Of a DNA stretch of 44,608 nt, positions 21,500-30,409 are shown in pieces; positions within the stretch are counted from its first letter, which is position 1, and each line of letters starts with the position of its first letter. This stretch comes from an uncultured Alphaproteobacteria bacterium. Lineage in GTDB: Bacteria > Pseudomonadota > Alphaproteobacteria > HIMB59 > GCA-002718135. The position numbers and the translations under genes are program-made. The notes beneath the pieces were generated by a model, which was not told the origin of the DNA, did no database searches, and saw only the letters and a program-made list of their open reading frames with translations. Location: contig CACKSM010000007.1 of assembly GCA_902602885.1 (NCBI GenBank), positions 1-44,608 of the forward strand, read 5' to 3'.

Positions 21500-22174
21500 T
21501 TAAATATTTTTTTTAATAAAATTTTGGAAAAAAGTTATTGTTTCTTGTGACATTGTATGCTCGTCAGTTTTAATAAGATAATTTTCATAATTGTAGTTAT
21601 ACTTTTTTAAGACTTCAAGTGACTCGTTGTAATTGGAAATAGGCAAAACAGCATCTTGAGCTCCATGAGAAATAAAAATTGGTGTTTTTAAAAATGCATT
21701 ATTAGGCTTATGCTCTTTTGATATAATTCTTGAAGATATAAGTGCTAAGCCTGCCAACTGATTTTGAAGTATTTGCCCAAGTTCAAATGCCATCATACCT
21801 CCTTGAGAAAAACCCATAACAAAACAATCGGTCATTTTTAAATTTAAATTTTCTAATAAAAGAGAAATAGAGTTATAAATTTTTTCAACATTCTCAAAAA
21901 TTTTCTTTTTGGCTACATCATATTCTTTTACACCAGCATTAGAAATATGAGTGCCATTGAGATATAATTGAAACCATTCATGCCCCATAGGATAATCTTG
22001 AATTGTATCTGGTGCATTTAAAGCAACATATTTCATCCCAAATTCATCTTGATCAATTAAATTTGCAATTTGAATAAAATTAGTAGCGTTATCTCCATAT
22101 CCATGAAGCATAATCATCAATTTTTTTGGATTTTGATGTTTAGTAATTGACGGGCCTTTTAAAATATCAACCAT
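21500..22174 (-). CDS. alpha/beta hydrolase (phospholipase/carboxylesterase family)
   Basis: The 224-aa protein has the oxyanion-loop sequence LMIMLHGYGDNATN, the nucleophile elbow GFSQGGM (Ser), SHGAQDAVLP carrying the Asp, and DEHTMS carrying the His. Length and motifs match the carboxylesterase/thioesterase (YpfH, Est) family, which hydrolyses short acyl esters in the cytoplasm. The substrate is not predictable. It diverges from the HIG1-type gene at 22237. Confidence 0.82.
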   Translation of the reverse strand: MVDILKGPSITKHQNPKKLMIMLHGYGDNATNFIQIANLIDQDEFGMKYVALNAPDTIQDYPMGHEWFQLYLNGTHISNAGVKEYDVAKKKIFENVEKIYNSISLLLENLNLKMTDCFVMGFSQGGMMAFELGQILQNQLAGLALISSRIISKEHKPNNAFLKTPIFISHGAQDAVLPISNYNESLEVLKKYNYNYENYLIKTDEHTMSQETITFFQNFIKKNI

Positions 22175-22236
22175 AATAAAACACTTTATTCAAGTTATCT
22201 TGTTTCATAGAATAAAAGTTTTATATAGATATTATT

Positions 22237-22431
22237 ATGAGCACAATGCAAATAATACTTGTCTTTTTCATGGCAGCAACTCTAGCAGTTGTTGTTGTTG
22301 GTGTTATTGCCATGGCAGTAAATGGAAAGCTTAACAAAAATCACAGCAATAAACTAATGCGGTTGAGAGTACTATTTCAGGCAATTGCTATATTTGTCTT
22401 TGTTGTAATTGTTTGGTTAGCTAGAAATTAG
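22237..22431 (+). CDS. twin-transmembrane HIG1-domain protein
   Basis: The 64-aa protein has two membrane helices, MQIILVFFMAATLAVVVVGVIAMAV and LFQAIAIFVFVVIVWLA. The loop between them, NKNHSNKLMRLRVLFQA, matches the short signature of hypoxia-induced HIG1-type proteins common in Alphaproteobacteria. Relatives associate with respiratory complexes. It stands alone between a divergent hydrolase and a small charged protein. Confidence 0.7.
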   Translation: MSTMQIILVFFMAATLAVVVVGVIAMAVNGKLNKNHSNKLMRLRVLFQAIAIFVFVVIVWLARN

Positions 22432-22486
22432 CAAATTAGAGTCTAGAAATATTTCATAATATTTAGTATATAGTTGCCAGGTTTAA

Positions 22487-22669
22487 ATGGGCATTCACTT
22501 TAATCACAAATCTAAAGCGGGAGACCGCAAAATGCAGAAAGAGCTTAAACTAAAAATGAAAGCTGAGGAACGCAAAAGAAAACGTGAAGAGCAAGAAAAG
22601 CTTAAAATGGAAGAGGAAATGCGTAAACTGGAAGAACTTACAAGACCTGATAAAGAAGAAAATCGGTAA
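22487..22669 (+). CDS. small charged hypothetical protein
   Basis: A 60-aa, extremely charged protein, nearly all helix: ELKLKMKAEERKRKREEQEK continues as an acidic/basic coiled coil. The initial MGIHFNHKSKAGDRKMQ is polar. I do not recognise it and function is unknown. It is kept because the reading frame is clean, sits between well-defined genes on the same strand as the HIG1-type gene, and has typical codon use. Confidence 0.45.
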   Translation: MGIHFNHKSKAGDRKMQKELKLKMKAEERKRKREEQEKLKMEEEMRKLEELTRPDKEENR

Positions 22670-22705
22670 TAGCAGATATTAATTTATAAAAATTTTTAAA
22701 ATTTA

Positions 22706-23521
22706 CTAACTGGGTAAAGGATAATGTTCGGCTATAAATTTCTTTAGAATTTCTAATGTTTGATCTGCTTCTTCTAGGAGCATCATATGACCACAATCTT
22801 CAATGATCTTTACTTCTGATCCTTTAATATAATCAGCAAGAATTTTTCCATCTTTTAAACGGCACATTCTATCTTGTGCACCTAATATAGAAAGAGTAGG
22901 TAAATCCAATTTCTTAGCAACCTCAGGTCCATTTTTATAATTATCACATGCTCTAAAATCAACACCTAGAGTATCTTTAATTTCTTTATTTTGAACAATC
23001 ATGGAACCAACATTTAGGTGATATAAACCTGGAACAGGATGGCCTCCAAAATGTCCTGCAGGCCCGTGCGCAAAATCCATCATAAGATCAACGGCCTTAG
23101 GATTACTCTCTTCAGCAAGCCTTAATAGTTCAGGATTCATTGGAATTGCAGATGCGCCACCCATAAGAGTTAACGTTTTAATTTTTTCTGGGTGTTGAGC
23201 AACACATTCCATTGTTACAAGACATCCTTGGGAATGTCCAACTAGTGAAGCTTCTTTACATCCAACTGCTCCAATTACATCACCAACCCAGTTTCCCATT
23301 TCTTCAATAGTTTTTAGACTTTCACCAGAAGAAAGTCCGTGACCTGGTAAATCAACGGCTAAAACGCTGTATCCACGAAATGCAAAGTAGCGTGTTTGTA
23401 AAACCCAAACCATGTGACTTAGTCCACTACCGTGAACGAAGATTATAAGAGGTTTGTTTTTATCAAAAGGTCTGCCTCCAGTGGAGGCAAACGTATCAAT
23501 TCCGCGAACTTTAAACTTCAT
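22706..23521 (-). CDS. alpha/beta hydrolase
   Basis: A 271-aa alpha/beta hydrolase with LIIFVHGSGLSHMVW (oxyanion loop), VDLPGHGLS, the nucleophile elbow GHSQGCLVT, the acid in ILGAQDRMC and the base in EDCGHMMLLE. It lies directly downstream of the MetY-type gene (stop and start touch), so the two and the acyl-CoA synthetase form one reverse-strand operon. The substrate is unknown; ester or thioester hydrolysis would fit the acyl-CoA neighbours. Confidence 0.82.
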   Translation of the reverse strand: MKFKVRGIDTFASTGGRPFDKNKPLIIFVHGSGLSHMVWVLQTRYFAFRGYSVLAVDLPGHGLSSGESLKTIEEMGNWVGDVIGAVGCKEASLVGHSQGCLVTMECVAQHPEKIKTLTLMGGASAIPMNPELLRLAEESNPKAVDLMMDFAHGPAGHFGGHPVPGLYHLNVGSMIVQNKEIKDTLGVDFRACDNYKNGPEVAKKLDLPTLSILGAQDRMCRLKDGKILADYIKGSEVKIIEDCGHMMLLEEADQTLEILKKFIAEHYPLPS

Positions 23522-24832
23522 TTATTTGTTTGCAACTAAACGAGGTTTTTTTGCAGCTCTAAATCCATCTTCGAAATCATTTACGATATCTTCAAAGTCT
23601 TCTAGGCCAACAGACAATCTAATCATATCATGAGATAGTCCAGCAAATTTTAAAGTTGCCTCATCCATTTGTGAGTGCGTTGCAGATGCTGGATGTATAA
23701 CTAGTGTTCTCGCGTCACCTACATTTGCTAAATGAGATGCAAGCTTAACATTATTAATGAAAGCTGCACCTGCTTCTTTCCCACCTTTAATTCCAAAGGC
23801 AATCATTGATCCAGTTCCTTTAGGAAGAATTTTTTCTGCTAGTTCCTTATCAGGATGTCCTGGTGCACTTGCATGGGATACCCAAGCGACACTTTCATGA
23901 TTAGATAAATACTCAACCATCTTTAAAGCATTGGAGCAATGTTTTTCCATACGAAGAGAAAGAGTTTCAAGTCCGTGTAAAATGTTCCATGCATTTTGAG
24001 GAGCTAAGCAAGGTCCCATGTCTCTCATTCCTTCAGCTCTTGCCATCATTGTAAACGCTGTTGGGCCAAATTCTTCTGCAAATGACAATCCATGATAGCC
24101 TTCATAAGGTTCTGTCATTGAAGGAAACTTATCATTTTGCATCCAATCAAATGTTCCACCTTCAACTAAAATACCAGCCATAGAAGAACCATTACCACTC
24201 ATCCATTTAGTTAAAGAGTGAACTACAAGGTCAGCTCCGTGTTCAAAAGGTCTACACAAATAAGGAGTTTGATACGTACTATCAATTATTAGTGGGATAC
24301 CTGCTTCTTTTGCTATGTTTGAAACTTCAGGCATATTCATCAATTCATTACCAGGATTACCAACAAGCTCACCAAAAATACCTTTGGTATTTGGTTGAAT
24401 TGCTTTTTTAAAACCTTCTGTATCTCTTGGTTTTACAAAAGTTGTTTTAATACCAAACTTAGGAAGCGTTAATCTAAATAAATTTACAGTTCCACCGTAA
24501 AGCTGAGAAGAAACAACCATGTGATCACCGGCGTTACAAAGGGTCATAATAGTTAAAAATATTGCGCTCATTCCAGATGCAGTTGCAAGAGCAGCTGTTC
24601 CTCCTTCAAGTGCACAAACTCTTTCTTCAAGGACTTGTACTGTTGGGTTGGACATACGACTATAAATATGACCACCTCTTTCTAAATTAAAAAGTGCTGC
24701 CGCATGATCAACATCATCAAACATATATGAAGTTGTTTGATAAATTGGTACTTGCCTTGAGCCAGCGTTTTTACTTGGTTGATAACCAGCGTGTAGACTT
24801 AGTGTGTCAAATTTATAAGTTTTTGGATCCAT
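23522..24832 (-). CDS. metY: O-acetylhomoserine sulfhydrylase / Cys-Met metabolism PLP enzyme
   Basis: The 436-aa protein matches MetY-type enzymes in length and motifs: FDTLSLHAGYQP at the start, YSRMSNPTVQVLEERVCALEGG, SQLYGGTVNLF, and VVHSLTKWMSGNG with the PLP lysine. SATHSQM and LSVGLED complete the family pattern. It uses sulfide or methanethiol and O-acetylhomoserine to make homocysteine or methionine. MetX, which makes O-acetylhomoserine, is encoded at 35313. The gene is flanked by an acyl-CoA synthetase upstream and a hydrolase downstream without spacing. A methionine gamma-lyase activity is the main alternative. Confidence 0.82.
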   Translation of the reverse strand: MDPKTYKFDTLSLHAGYQPSKNAGSRQVPIYQTTSYMFDDVDHAAALFNLERGGHIYSRMSNPTVQVLEERVCALEGGTAALATASGMSAIFLTIMTLCNAGDHMVVSSQLYGGTVNLFRLTLPKFGIKTTFVKPRDTEGFKKAIQPNTKGIFGELVGNPGNELMNMPEVSNIAKEAGIPLIIDSTYQTPYLCRPFEHGADLVVHSLTKWMSGNGSSMAGILVEGGTFDWMQNDKFPSMTEPYEGYHGLSFAEEFGPTAFTMMARAEGMRDMGPCLAPQNAWNILHGLETLSLRMEKHCSNALKMVEYLSNHESVAWVSHASAPGHPDKELAEKILPKGTGSMIAFGIKGGKEAGAAFINNVKLASHLANVGDARTLVIHPASATHSQMDEATLKFAGLSHDMIRLSVGLEDFEDIVNDFEDGFRAAKKPRLVANK

Positions 24833-26464
24833 TTATAACTCCTTTGCTTTTGTTCTTAATTCAAACTTTTGTATCTTCCCAGTTGATGTTTTTGGTAATT
24901 CACCAAAGATTACATGCTTTGGTCTTTTAAATCCAGCCATATTTTCTTTGCAAAACTGAATTATATCATCTTCTGTGGCATTTTTTCCAGGAGCTAGTTC
25001 TACAAAAGCACATGGTGTTTCACCCCACTTATCATCTGGCTTGGCAACTACTGCAACCAAGGAAACAGCTGGGTGTTTAGCAACAACATTTTCCACTTCC
25101 ACAGATGAAATATTTTCTCCTCCAGAAATTATGATATCTTTCGACCTATCTTTTATTTGAATATATCCATCAGGATAGACTACAGCTAAATCACCAGAGT
25201 GAAACCATCCTTTTTTCATAGATGTTTCAGTTGCCTCTTTATTTTTGTAATATCCTTTCATTACAACATTTCCTCGAATTAAAATCTCTCCCATGGTTTC
25301 TCCATCCATTGGAACTTTTTCATAAGTCTCTGGATCTGCTACACAAACTTCTTCAGTGTTTGGATAACGAACACCTTGTCTTGCTTTAATATCAGCTTTT
25401 TTAGATTTTGATTGTGATTCCCATTCTTCATTCCAAGCACACTGAAGAATATGACCGTATGTTTCAGTTAATCCATATACGTGCATAACTTCAAAACCTA
25501 AGTTATCCATCTTTTCAAGTATTGCACTCGTTGGTGGAGCCCCAGCAGTTAATACGTATACTTTATGATTTATTTCTTTTTTATCTTTCTCATCTGCGTT
25601 AGCAATTAAACTTAAAACTATAGGAGCACCTCCAAAATGAGTTACTTTATATTTATCTATTAAGTTATAAATATCTTTTGCAACAATGTATCTGCAGCAA
25701 ATAATCTTTGCATGTATTAAAGCAGCTGTCCAAGGATACCCCCATCCGTTACAGTGGAACATTGGAACTGTATAAAGAAATGTTAATTTATTAGGCATGT
25801 TCCATGCCGTAACACTTCCTGTTGACATTAAATATGATCCACGGTGGTGATACACAACGCCTTTTGGTTTACCAGTTGTACCTGATGTATAGCTTAGTGA
25901 GATTGCTTGCCATTCATCTTTAGGTAAAGACCAATTATAATTATCATCACCTGTTTGTAAAAATTCTTCATATGTCATTTCTCCAATTTTTTCACCCTCA
26001 CCATCTTTAAAAACTGCCTGATCATCATGAATGTCAATAATAGGAATATTCTTCCCATATATTTTTAAAGCCTTTTTCATTGTAGGTGAAAATTGAGTAT
26101 CAGTTATAAGAAGTTTTGCATCACTATGATCTAGAATATACGCAATTGTATCTGCATCAAGTCTAGTATTGATCGTATTAATAACGCCGCCAGTCATTGG
26201 GATAGAATAATGTGCTTCGAATAATTCTGGAGTATTTGCCGCTATGATTGAAACGGTACTTCCTTTTGTAATTCCTTTTTTTGCTAATGCACTAGCAAAC
26301 TTGGTACATCGATTATAGGTTTCAAGCCAAGTGTAACTTCTTTTTCCATAAACTAAAGAGTCATAGTTTGGATAAATATCTTTCACGCGAGTTATAAAAC
26401 TTAATGGTGATAGTGGAACAAAATTGGCTGAATTTTTATCTAGGTTTGTATCAAAATTACTCAT
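24833..26464 (-). CDS. acyl-CoA synthetase (AMP-binding family)
   Basis: The 543-aa protein has SLSYTSGTTGKPKGVVYHH (P-loop), HVYGLTETYG, GWFHSGDLAVVYPDGYIQIKDRSKD and GKIQKF near the C terminus, the complete ANL-ligase set. It activates a carboxylic acid to its CoA thioester through an acyl-adenylate. The chain length is not predictable; medium-chain and 3-methylmercaptopropionate ligases (DmdB) belong to the same branch. It is first in an operon with the MetY-type gene and a hydrolase, and follows the FadN-type gene by 38 bases. Confidence 0.85.
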   Translation of the reverse strand: MSNFDTNLDKNSANFVPLSPLSFITRVKDIYPNYDSLVYGKRSYTWLETYNRCTKFASALAKKGITKGSTVSIIAANTPELFEAHYSIPMTGGVINTINTRLDADTIAYILDHSDAKLLITDTQFSPTMKKALKIYGKNIPIIDIHDDQAVFKDGEGEKIGEMTYEEFLQTGDDNYNWSLPKDEWQAISLSYTSGTTGKPKGVVYHHRGSYLMSTGSVTAWNMPNKLTFLYTVPMFHCNGWGYPWTAALIHAKIICCRYIVAKDIYNLIDKYKVTHFGGAPIVLSLIANADEKDKKEINHKVYVLTAGAPPTSAILEKMDNLGFEVMHVYGLTETYGHILQCAWNEEWESQSKSKKADIKARQGVRYPNTEEVCVADPETYEKVPMDGETMGEILIRGNVVMKGYYKNKEATETSMKKGWFHSGDLAVVYPDGYIQIKDRSKDIIISGGENISSVEVENVVAKHPAVSLVAVVAKPDDKWGETPCAFVELAPGKNATEDDIIQFCKENMAGFKRPKHVIFGELPKTSTGKIQKFELRTKAKEL

Positions 26465-26502
26465 CTGTTTCCTAAAAGGATCAAATACTACAAGAAATTA
26501 AT

Positions 26503-28737
26503 TTAATTTACTAATGGTTTTCCAGTTTCAAGTGTATGTTTTATTCGCTCTTGAGTTTTAGGCATCTGGATAAGTCTCATGAAAGCTTCCAATTCAAGAT
26601 TATAAAGATCATCTTCACTTAATTCATTATCAATATTTGTATTTCCACCACTAAGTACAAAAGCAATTTGCTTACCTACTTCTAACCCGTGGTCTAAGAT
26701 TTTATTTTCATTATATAGTGCTTCAAGTTTTTCAAACATTTTATCTCTGACAGCACTACCGCCTAAATTGAATTTAGGTTGAGATGGTTTTTCATAATCT
26801 CCCTCAATATTATTTAATAAATCGATAGCTGTTGATAATTGTCTGTCTCTATTTATTACCACCTTATCCTTTTCTAAAAAGAATTGATTTGGCAGTGCTT
26901 CATTTGGTGAGGTAGCAGTAATAGCATAACCAATAAGATCAAAAACTTTCATAGAAGCATGTTCAGAATTTTCTTTACCTTCTGGAGTTTGTAACCAACG
27001 CCACAGCATTTCCTTACAACCCCCACCAGCAGGAATGAGTCCAACTAAAGATTCAACTAGTCCAAGAACAACATTTGTATGAGCAACGTTATAATCACAA
27101 TGCAATACCACTTCAAAACCACCGCCAATAGCAAGTCCTGATGGCGCAGCAATAAAAGGCTTATCTGCATATTTTATTTTTTTACACGTTTGTTGGAAAT
27201 CAATTATAAATTTTTCAATTTTAGACCATTCATTATTTTTAGCAAATTCCATGACATAATTTAAATTTACACCAGCAGAAAATTGCATTGCATCATTAAT
27301 CACAATTGTGCTTTTATTATTTTGAGCAGCTTCTTTTAAAGCTAACATAGAGTCAGTATCTAAAGCGTTTGCCTTAGTAGTAAATTCAACAACCTGATAT
27401 GATGAAGCATTTTTAATATTAGCAGAAGGGTTCTCAAAAGTTTTTTGTAAATTTAAAGATCTTAAATTATCAATACTTGATTCTAAATATCCTGGTCTTT
27501 TTTTAAATTCAAAAACTCCCTTTAGATCTTTAAAGAAGTTAATATCAGTATTTTGATCAATAAAATTTTTTGTATCAATATTTGAAAGCATTTCAAAAGG
27601 GCCAACAGTCCAATTAAAACCTAATCTTAGTGCATCATCTATGTCTATATATTTTGATGATACATCAGGGATTAAATATGCAGCATACCTAATTACTTTT
27701 GTCAGAATTGATTTTGCATATTCACCATATTTGTCTTTTCTTTGAATGAGTTTATTTATGTCAATTTTATCTCCGATACCTAAATTAATTTTCTGACTTG
27801 GGTGATACTCGCCAGTTTCTAAATTAATTGCTTCAAGAATTTTTTTACCATCAGATTTATTCATTCTATAAAAACCACCCTTACCTTTTCTTCCTGTATA
27901 CCCAGTTTCAATAAGTTTTGTGACCAATGGAATTTCTTGTGCAACCTCGTGGAAAGGATCTTCTTTTGGGAGTTCTTTGATAAAACTTTTTAAAACATCA
28001 GCCATCAAATCGATACCAATTAAATCGTATAGCCCAAAAATTCCAGTCTTCGGGATACCCATTGGTCTTCCAAATACTGCATCAGCTTCTTCAATTGATA
28101 TCTTCATTTTAAAAGCTTCAGTCATAGCAACTTGCATTGCATAAACTCCAATTCTGTTTCCAATAAATCCTGGAGTGTCGTTACAAATAATGACACCTTT
28201 ACCAAGTTTTTCATCACAAAATTGTTTTAATAAATTTATTTTTTCAATATCATTAACTTCTTCAGTTACTATCTCGAGCAATGCCATATATCGAACTGGG
28301 TTAAAAAAATGGGTAATGCAAAAATTTTTTTTCATTTCATCTGACATATTTGCAGATAAGATTTTCAATGGAATTGTAGATGTATTAGATGAAATTATAG
28401 AATTGTTCTTTCTTGTAGTTTGAATTTTATCATAAATGTTATGTTTAATATCTATTCTCTCAACAACAGCCTCCACAACCCAATCAGCTTCTGCAACTTC
28501 ATTAAAGTCATCCTCAATATTTCCAACCTTAATTAATTCTGCTTTGTTTTTTTCTACTAAAAGTGGAGGTCGTGATTTTATAATTCTTTCTTTAGCGTTT
28601 TCTGTAATTTGGTTTCTAGATCCTTCTTTTGAAGGTAAGTCTAGAAGTGTAACATCAATATTAGCATTTGCTATTTGGGCTGCGATTCCACTGCCCATAG
28701 TGCCAGATCCTATTACTACTACTTTTTTAATATTCAT
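26503..28737 (-). CDS. 3-hydroxyacyl-CoA dehydrogenase/enoyl-CoA hydratase (FadN-type order)
   Basis: The 744-aa protein begins with an NAD-binding 3-hydroxyacyl-CoA dehydrogenase domain (VIGSGTMGSGIAAQIA, then ITHFFNPVRYMALLEIV and NDTPGFIGNRIG). A second dehydrogenase segment follows near 340-430. The C-terminal half is an enoyl-CoA hydratase (PFIAAPSGLAIGGGFEVVLHCDY, LGLVESLVGLIPAGGGCKEML). This order is reversed relative to E. coli FadB and matches the FadN type. It hydrates enoyl-CoA and oxidises hydroxyacyl-CoA in beta-oxidation. The neighbouring acyl-CoA synthetase fits. Confidence 0.88.
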   Translation of the reverse strand: MNIKKVVVIGSGTMGSGIAAQIANANIDVTLLDLPSKEGSRNQITENAKERIIKSRPPLLVEKNKAELIKVGNIEDDFNEVAEADWVVEAVVERIDIKHNIYDKIQTTRKNNSIISSNTSTIPLKILSANMSDEMKKNFCITHFFNPVRYMALLEIVTEEVNDIEKINLLKQFCDEKLGKGVIICNDTPGFIGNRIGVYAMQVAMTEAFKMKISIEEADAVFGRPMGIPKTGIFGLYDLIGIDLMADVLKSFIKELPKEDPFHEVAQEIPLVTKLIETGYTGRKGKGGFYRMNKSDGKKILEAINLETGEYHPSQKINLGIGDKIDINKLIQRKDKYGEYAKSILTKVIRYAAYLIPDVSSKYIDIDDALRLGFNWTVGPFEMLSNIDTKNFIDQNTDINFFKDLKGVFEFKKRPGYLESSIDNLRSLNLQKTFENPSANIKNASSYQVVEFTTKANALDTDSMLALKEAAQNNKSTIVINDAMQFSAGVNLNYVMEFAKNNEWSKIEKFIIDFQQTCKKIKYADKPFIAAPSGLAIGGGFEVVLHCDYNVAHTNVVLGLVESLVGLIPAGGGCKEMLWRWLQTPEGKENSEHASMKVFDLIGYAITATSPNEALPNQFFLEKDKVVINRDRQLSTAIDLLNNIEGDYEKPSQPKFNLGGSAVRDKMFEKLEALYNENKILDHGLEVGKQIAFVLSGGNTNIDNELSEDDLYNLELEAFMRLIQMPKTQERIKHTLETGKPLVN

Positions 28738-28841
28738 GTAAGTTCTATAAAGGTGAGCTTATATAAGAAAAATTTGCTGTATGAAAATAATTTAAGCATA
28801 AGAGTGGAAATTAATATAAATATCTCTTATAGGCGCGCAAA

Positions 28842-30224
28842 ATGAAAAAAAATCCTTCAAGAAATGTCCATTTTTCAAAAGGACCTAGTGAGATTTTAGA
28901 TGCAATTAATTCGTCTATAGATATCGATCAACGTCTGTATAAAGAAGATATAACTGGGTCAATAGCGCATGCTAGAATGCTAGGTAAACAAAAAATAATA
29001 AATAAAAAAGAACAAAGTGCAATAGTCTCTGGACTTAAAGCAATTGAAAGAGATATTGAAAAAAACAAGGTCGTATTTTCAAAAAAACTTGAAGATATTC
29101 ATATGAACATTGAAAGTTTATTATTTAAGAAAATTGGAAAAATTGCAGGAAAGCTTCATACTGCAAGATCTAGAAATGATCAGGTAGTAACTGATTTAAA
29201 ATTATGGGTTAAAAAAGAATCTAAAATTTTAGATAGTGAACTAAAAAAATTTCAGAGAACTTTAATTAATATTGCAACAAAAAATACTGAAACAATTATG
29301 CCAGGTTACACTCATTTACAGATTGCTCAACCAATAACATTGGCTCATCATGTTTTAGCTTACGTTGAAATGATTGGTAGAGACAGAACAAGACTTGAAG
29401 ATTGTTTATATCGTCTTAATGAAAACCCATTAGGCGCAGCTGCACTTGCAGGGACTTCTTTTCCTATTGATAGAAAATATACAACTAAAAAGTTGGGATT
29501 TAGAGAGCCAACAAAAAATGCTATGGACACTGTCTCAGATAGAGACTTTGTAATAGAATTTTTATTTGTTCTATCACTAATTGCTGTTCATTTATCAAAA
29601 ATAGCAGAGGAAATAGTACTTTGGTCAAATCAACAATTTAATTTTATCAATTTACCAGATGATCTTTCAACTGGTAGTTCAATTATGCCTCAGAAAAAAA
29701 ATCCAGATGGTGCAGAGCTTGTTAGAGGAAAAACAAGTATTATCATTAGTAATTTAAGTTCAATGCTTAATGTTATTAAAGGGTTACCGCTTTCTTATAG
29801 TAAAGACTTACAAGACGATAAACAAATAACATTTAATTCATACGACAATGTTTCTTTATGTATAAAAGTTATGAATGAAATATTATCAAAATCTACATTC
29901 AACAAAACTAGAATGAAAGAGTTGATTGATAATTCAAATGCAACCGCTACCGATTTGGCTAATTGGTTGGCTCAAAATCTTAAATATTCATTTAGAGATG
30001 CTTATGTTGTTACAGGAAAGATTGTTTCTTATTGTTCAAAACAAGATAGAAACATAGATTCATTATCTCTTGGAGAATTAAAAAAATTTGACAAAAATAT
30101 AACAGCTGACGCAAAAAAAGTGCTATCAGCTACTAACAGTGTTAAATCAAAATCAAGTTTTGGGGGTACGGCTCCTGAAATTACTAAAAAAATTATAAAA
30201 CTTGTTATAAAAAAATACTTATGA
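28842..30224 (+). CDS. argH: argininosuccinate lyase
   Basis: The 460-aa protein has HMNIESLLF, KLHTARSRNDQV, GYTHLQIAQPITLAHH and the superfamily signature GSSIMPQKKNPDGAE. It splits argininosuccinate to arginine and fumarate in the cytoplasm. It overlaps the small lipoprotein gene by 4 bases and lysA begins directly after that, the same argH-lipoprotein-lysA order seen in many proteobacteria. The inverted repeat TAAGAG/CTCTTA about 20 bases upstream is too short to name as an operator. Confidence 0.95.
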   Translation: MKKNPSRNVHFSKGPSEILDAINSSIDIDQRLYKEDITGSIAHARMLGKQKIINKKEQSAIVSGLKAIERDIEKNKVVFSKKLEDIHMNIESLLFKKIGKIAGKLHTARSRNDQVVTDLKLWVKKESKILDSELKKFQRTLINIATKNTETIMPGYTHLQIAQPITLAHHVLAYVEMIGRDRTRLEDCLYRLNENPLGAAALAGTSFPIDRKYTTKKLGFREPTKNAMDTVSDRDFVIEFLFVLSLIAVHLSKIAEEIVLWSNQQFNFINLPDDLSTGSSIMPQKKNPDGAELVRGKTSIIISNLSSMLNVIKGLPLSYSKDLQDDKQITFNSYDNVSLCIKVMNEILSKSTFNKTRMKELIDNSNATATDLANWLAQNLKYSFRDAYVVTGKIVSYCSKQDRNIDSLSLGELKKFDKNITADAKKVLSATNSVKSKSSFGGTAPEITKKIIKLVIKKYL

Positions 30225-30409
30225 TGATCAGATTAATATTATTATCATTTTTATTGTTTACTTTTAGCTGTGGTAAAGTTGGTCCTTTAAGTTTGCCAGA
30301 AGATCAAGTAGACAAATCCGTAATTACATATCCATGTGATGAGGCATGTTTAGAGAAATTAGAAGAAGAGAAAAAACGTCAACAATCCGTTATTATAAAT
30401 ACTGAATAA
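30221..30409 (+). CDS. small lipoprotein (LptM/YifL-like)
   Basis: A 62-aa protein with a lipoprotein signal peptide: MMIRLILLSFLLFTFSC, where the Cys after FTFS is the lipidation site. The mature start CGKVGPLSLPE resembles the CGxKGPLxLP motif of YifL/LptM, which aids folding of the LPS transporter LptD. The argH-lptM-lysA position supports this. The rest (CDEACLEKLEEEKKRQQ) is less conserved. It overlaps argH by 4 bases and directly adjoins lysA. Confidence 0.75.
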   Translation: MMIRLILLSFLLFTFSCGKVGPLSLPEDQVDKSVITYPCDEACLEKLEEEKKRQQSVIINTE

